From positions 94,021,377-94,085,376 of the forward strand of contig OX375878.1 in NCBI GenBank assembly GCA_947359465.1: a DNA stretch of 64,000 nt, in the 5' to 3' direction. The DNA comes from Metellina segmentata (lineage: Eukaryota; Arthropoda; Arachnida; Araneae; Tetragnathidae). A model generated the notes under the pieces. The model did no database searches. It saw only the letters and a program-made list of their open reading frames with translations, and had not been told where the DNA came from. Made by a program: the position numbers and the translations under genes. Positions 62,400 to 64,000 of the stretch are shown here, in pieces (position 1 is the stretch's first letter; each line of letters opens with the position of its first letter).

Positions 62400-64000
62400 A
62401 TGTATGCTAATTACAGTTTATCAACATCTCATAACCGTCCTGTGCTGGAAGAGCAAGCTGTATTTTTCCCAGAAGTGCCTGGATCTACTTTGACAGATTA
62501 TTTGCAAGAGGTTGGCTCTGTCATTGGAACGAGTCACATCCAAAGTATTTACAAAAACAATGGCCTCGTTAAAATTTATTTAACAGACAGTAAATATGTC
62601 AGGGAAGTTCTCGACTCTGAAATCACTGTACATGGCCATCATCCTTTGGACACTTTGGCTAAACAACCATCGTCGAAAATTACCCTTTCCAAAGTTGATC
62701 CAATAATACCTAATAGTTACATCGAAAACCTTTTGAAGGTATACGGAACACTGGATTCGCCGATCACAAATTGCAAGTTGTCGGATCATGCTGATTTTTC
62801 TCACATAAACAGTAGCAAAAGAGAAGTTGACTTACAGATATATAATGGAACTACCATACCAAGTAAACTTGCTTTTATTTATGAGAGCGTTTCCTTTGAA
62901 GTTGGTGTTGCTGTCGAAAGCAAAGTTCGCCCACATACTTCAAAGCGGAAGAATACGAAAAGAAAGAATATTTCTGCTGATGGTCCTAAATGTAGTCGCA
63001 TCGGGAGCTCAGCCACTAGAGGCAGACACCAAATTAAACCTCTCAACGATTCTGCTGAACTTGAGGAAGGATCTGGAACCAGTTACCACAGAACAAGACG
63101 AAGAGCTGTGATTAAAGGAAAGAAAAATAATGCCAATGAACTAGTTACAAGCTCCTGTGATGTCTTGTGTATACAGGATGGGCTAATTGAGAAAAAGTCC
63201 TGGCCTAGCAAGAAGACAAACAAGCAAACTGACATTCTAAAGAAAGTTCCAGAGAAAGATGCTAAACGTACTGGTCAGCAAGTGTCGCGGATGTGCCTGT
63301 CTACTCATACATTTGTTATTTGTGACAAAGAAAATTGTTCTACATCAGCTAGTATGAATAAAAATCTGACTGTTATCAAAATTGATGAGGATGCTTCAAA
63401 TTCGGATGCATTCAGTTTTCAATCTGCAACTGGAGGTGTGGGTGATGACGTTTTGTTTATGGAGGTAAAGCAGAATCTCAATCTTAAAGATCATAGAGCG
63501 CGTAAGAGGCTCCCAAAGAGTTTTAATACCCCTTCATTGATTCCAGTGAATGAAAAATGTGCTAGAATCACAAGACAAAAATCCAAAACGATTCCAAGTG
63601 TAAAAGACAGTTTAATTCTGTCGCAAGAATCAAATCATTGCAACGGCAATGCTAAAGTTTCTGCAGCATACAAGTCTGATTCTACCCTCTCTGGTGCAAT
63701 TAAGGTTGAAAATATTCCATCACTTGGCAGTCTGATTACAAGGAAAAGTTTGAGACCCTCCAGAAGAAAGAATTCAAGTTTCCAAAAAACCCAGTCAATA
63801 TCAAATATTCAAGCTGATTGTAGTGATTTCAATTTGGATGATGTTACCACACAAGATACCACCATCAAAAAATGCTGGCAATCATCACCTACTAATAAAG
63901 ATGTTTTCGTGAATCCTGTCGGGCCTGATGGTGATAGACTAAATGCCAATGTGAAAGTTCCTAAGAATACCAGTACTACTGCTTTGAATGAAAAGGAAGC
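62400..64000 (+). CDS. Long open frame, RRM-like ORF1/gag-type protein (partial, runs off window)
   Basis: ATG at 62400 opens 533 codons with no stop to the window end. An earlier in-frame start was not seen. Residues 21-88 (VFFPEVPGSTLTDYLQEVGS and IQSIYKNNGLVKIYLTD) and 93-165 (KITLSKVDPIIPNSYIENLL then KVYGTLDSPITNCKL) look like two alpha/beta RRM-like units. The 'L..V.P.IPN..IE..L..YG....PI..CKL' pattern is close to the ORF1 domain of TX1/zinc-knuckle-type non-LTR elements. In those a CCHC knuckle follows; here a Lys/Arg-rich stretch (SKRKNTKRKN) comes instead and no CCHC is seen to residue 533. The rest is Ser/Lys/Asn-rich, probably disordered, with nuclear-localisation-like clusters (RTRRRAVIKGKK, RKRLPK). 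It may be a retrotransposon ORF1 or a host gene derived from one. The coding call is firm; the family is moderate. Confidence 0.75.
   Translation, partial: MYANYSLSTSHNRPVLEEQAVFFPEVPGSTLTDYLQEVGSVIGTSHIQSIYKNNGLVKIYLTDSKYVREVLDSEITVHGHHPLDTLAKQPSSKITLSKVDPIIPNSYIENLLKVYGTLDSPITNCKLSDHADFSHINSSKREVDLQIYNGTTIPSKLAFIYESVSFEVGVAVESKVRPHTSKRKNTKRKNISADGPKCSRIGSSATRGRHQIKPLNDSAELEEGSGTSYHRTRRRAVIKGKKNNANELVTSSCDVLCIQDGLIEKKSWPSKKTNKQTDILKKVPEKDAKRTGQQVSRMCLSTHTFVICDKENCSTSASMNKNLTVIKIDEDASNSDAFSFQSATGGVGDDVLFMEVKQNLNLKDHRARKRLPKSFNTPSLIPVNEKCARITRQKSKTIPSVKDSLILSQESNHCNGNAKVSAAYKSDSTLSGAIKVENIPSLGSLITRKSLRPSRRKNSSFQKTQSISNIQADCSDFNLDDVTTQDTTIKKCWQSSPTNKDVFVNPVGPDGDRLNANVKVPKNTSTTALNEKE

Noticed and set aside
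62827..63111. 94-codon plus-strand open frame
   Set aside because: Shadow in another frame of the 533-codon reading frame that starts at 62400.

Overview
The window looks like nuclear DNA from an animal with small exons and a very repeat-rich genome. It is AT-rich by eye, has GT-AG introns, and carries animal-type transposons: Helitrons, Tc1/mariner, several hAT groups, CR1- and Jockey-like LINEs and tRNA-derived SINEs. An arthropod is likely and a chelicerate (spider-like) is my best guess from the transposon mix. Nothing in the window proves it. No bacterial operons, rRNA, true tRNA genes or CRISPR arrays were seen.

1-26.8 kb: the 3' part of a plus-strand gene. Fourteen exons (883-23697) join in phase to a 799-residue C-terminal fragment. 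It has a REJ/GAIN-like ectodomain, a GPS autoproteolysis motif ending in H-L-S, one transmembrane helix and a 36-residue tail. This matches the layout known for sea urchin suREJ1 rather than the 11-helix polycystins. Its introns hold a frameshifted Tc1 transposon (3987-5190), a Helitron (7338-8015), a decayed 3.7 kb hAT with a nested insertion (11946-15660), a 5'-truncated CR1 (17990-19183), a decayed minus-strand coding fragment (19968-20320), a minus-strand Helitron (20783-21481), a second Helitron type (22604-23234) and SINE pieces. A long 3' UTR or intergenic stretch follows.

26.8-36 kb: a transposon-dense block. It has minus-strand Helitrons (26876-27720, 29940-30108, 30108-31050), a SINE with a long-TIR mariner relic at its 3' end (28467-29671), a GC-rich tandem duplication, and two related Helitrons placed head to head (32239-33628 and 34026-35699). 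One of the pair carries a 20-bp minisatellite.

36.7-62 kb: a candidate first coding exon with a signal peptide (37301-37358) lies in a more GC-rich segment. After it come hAT fragments, SINEs, Helitrons, a dead SETMAR-type mariner interrupted by a SINE (48234-49958), a GC-rich hAT-like repeat, and a 7061-bp element (54757-61817). That element has terminal inverted repeats and a perfect 9-bp target duplication inside a SINE.

62.4-64 kb: an uninterrupted plus-strand reading frame of at least 533 codons runs off the window end. Its N-terminal half resembles the tandem RRM-like ORF1/gag domains of some non-LTR retrotransposons, with a long basic Ser/Lys-rich region behind it. It may be a retrotransposon ORF1 or a gene derived from one.

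Only the REJ-like gene, the 37.3 kb first exon and the 62.4 kb frame look like intact coding sequence. Almost all other coding signal is broken transposon sequence.
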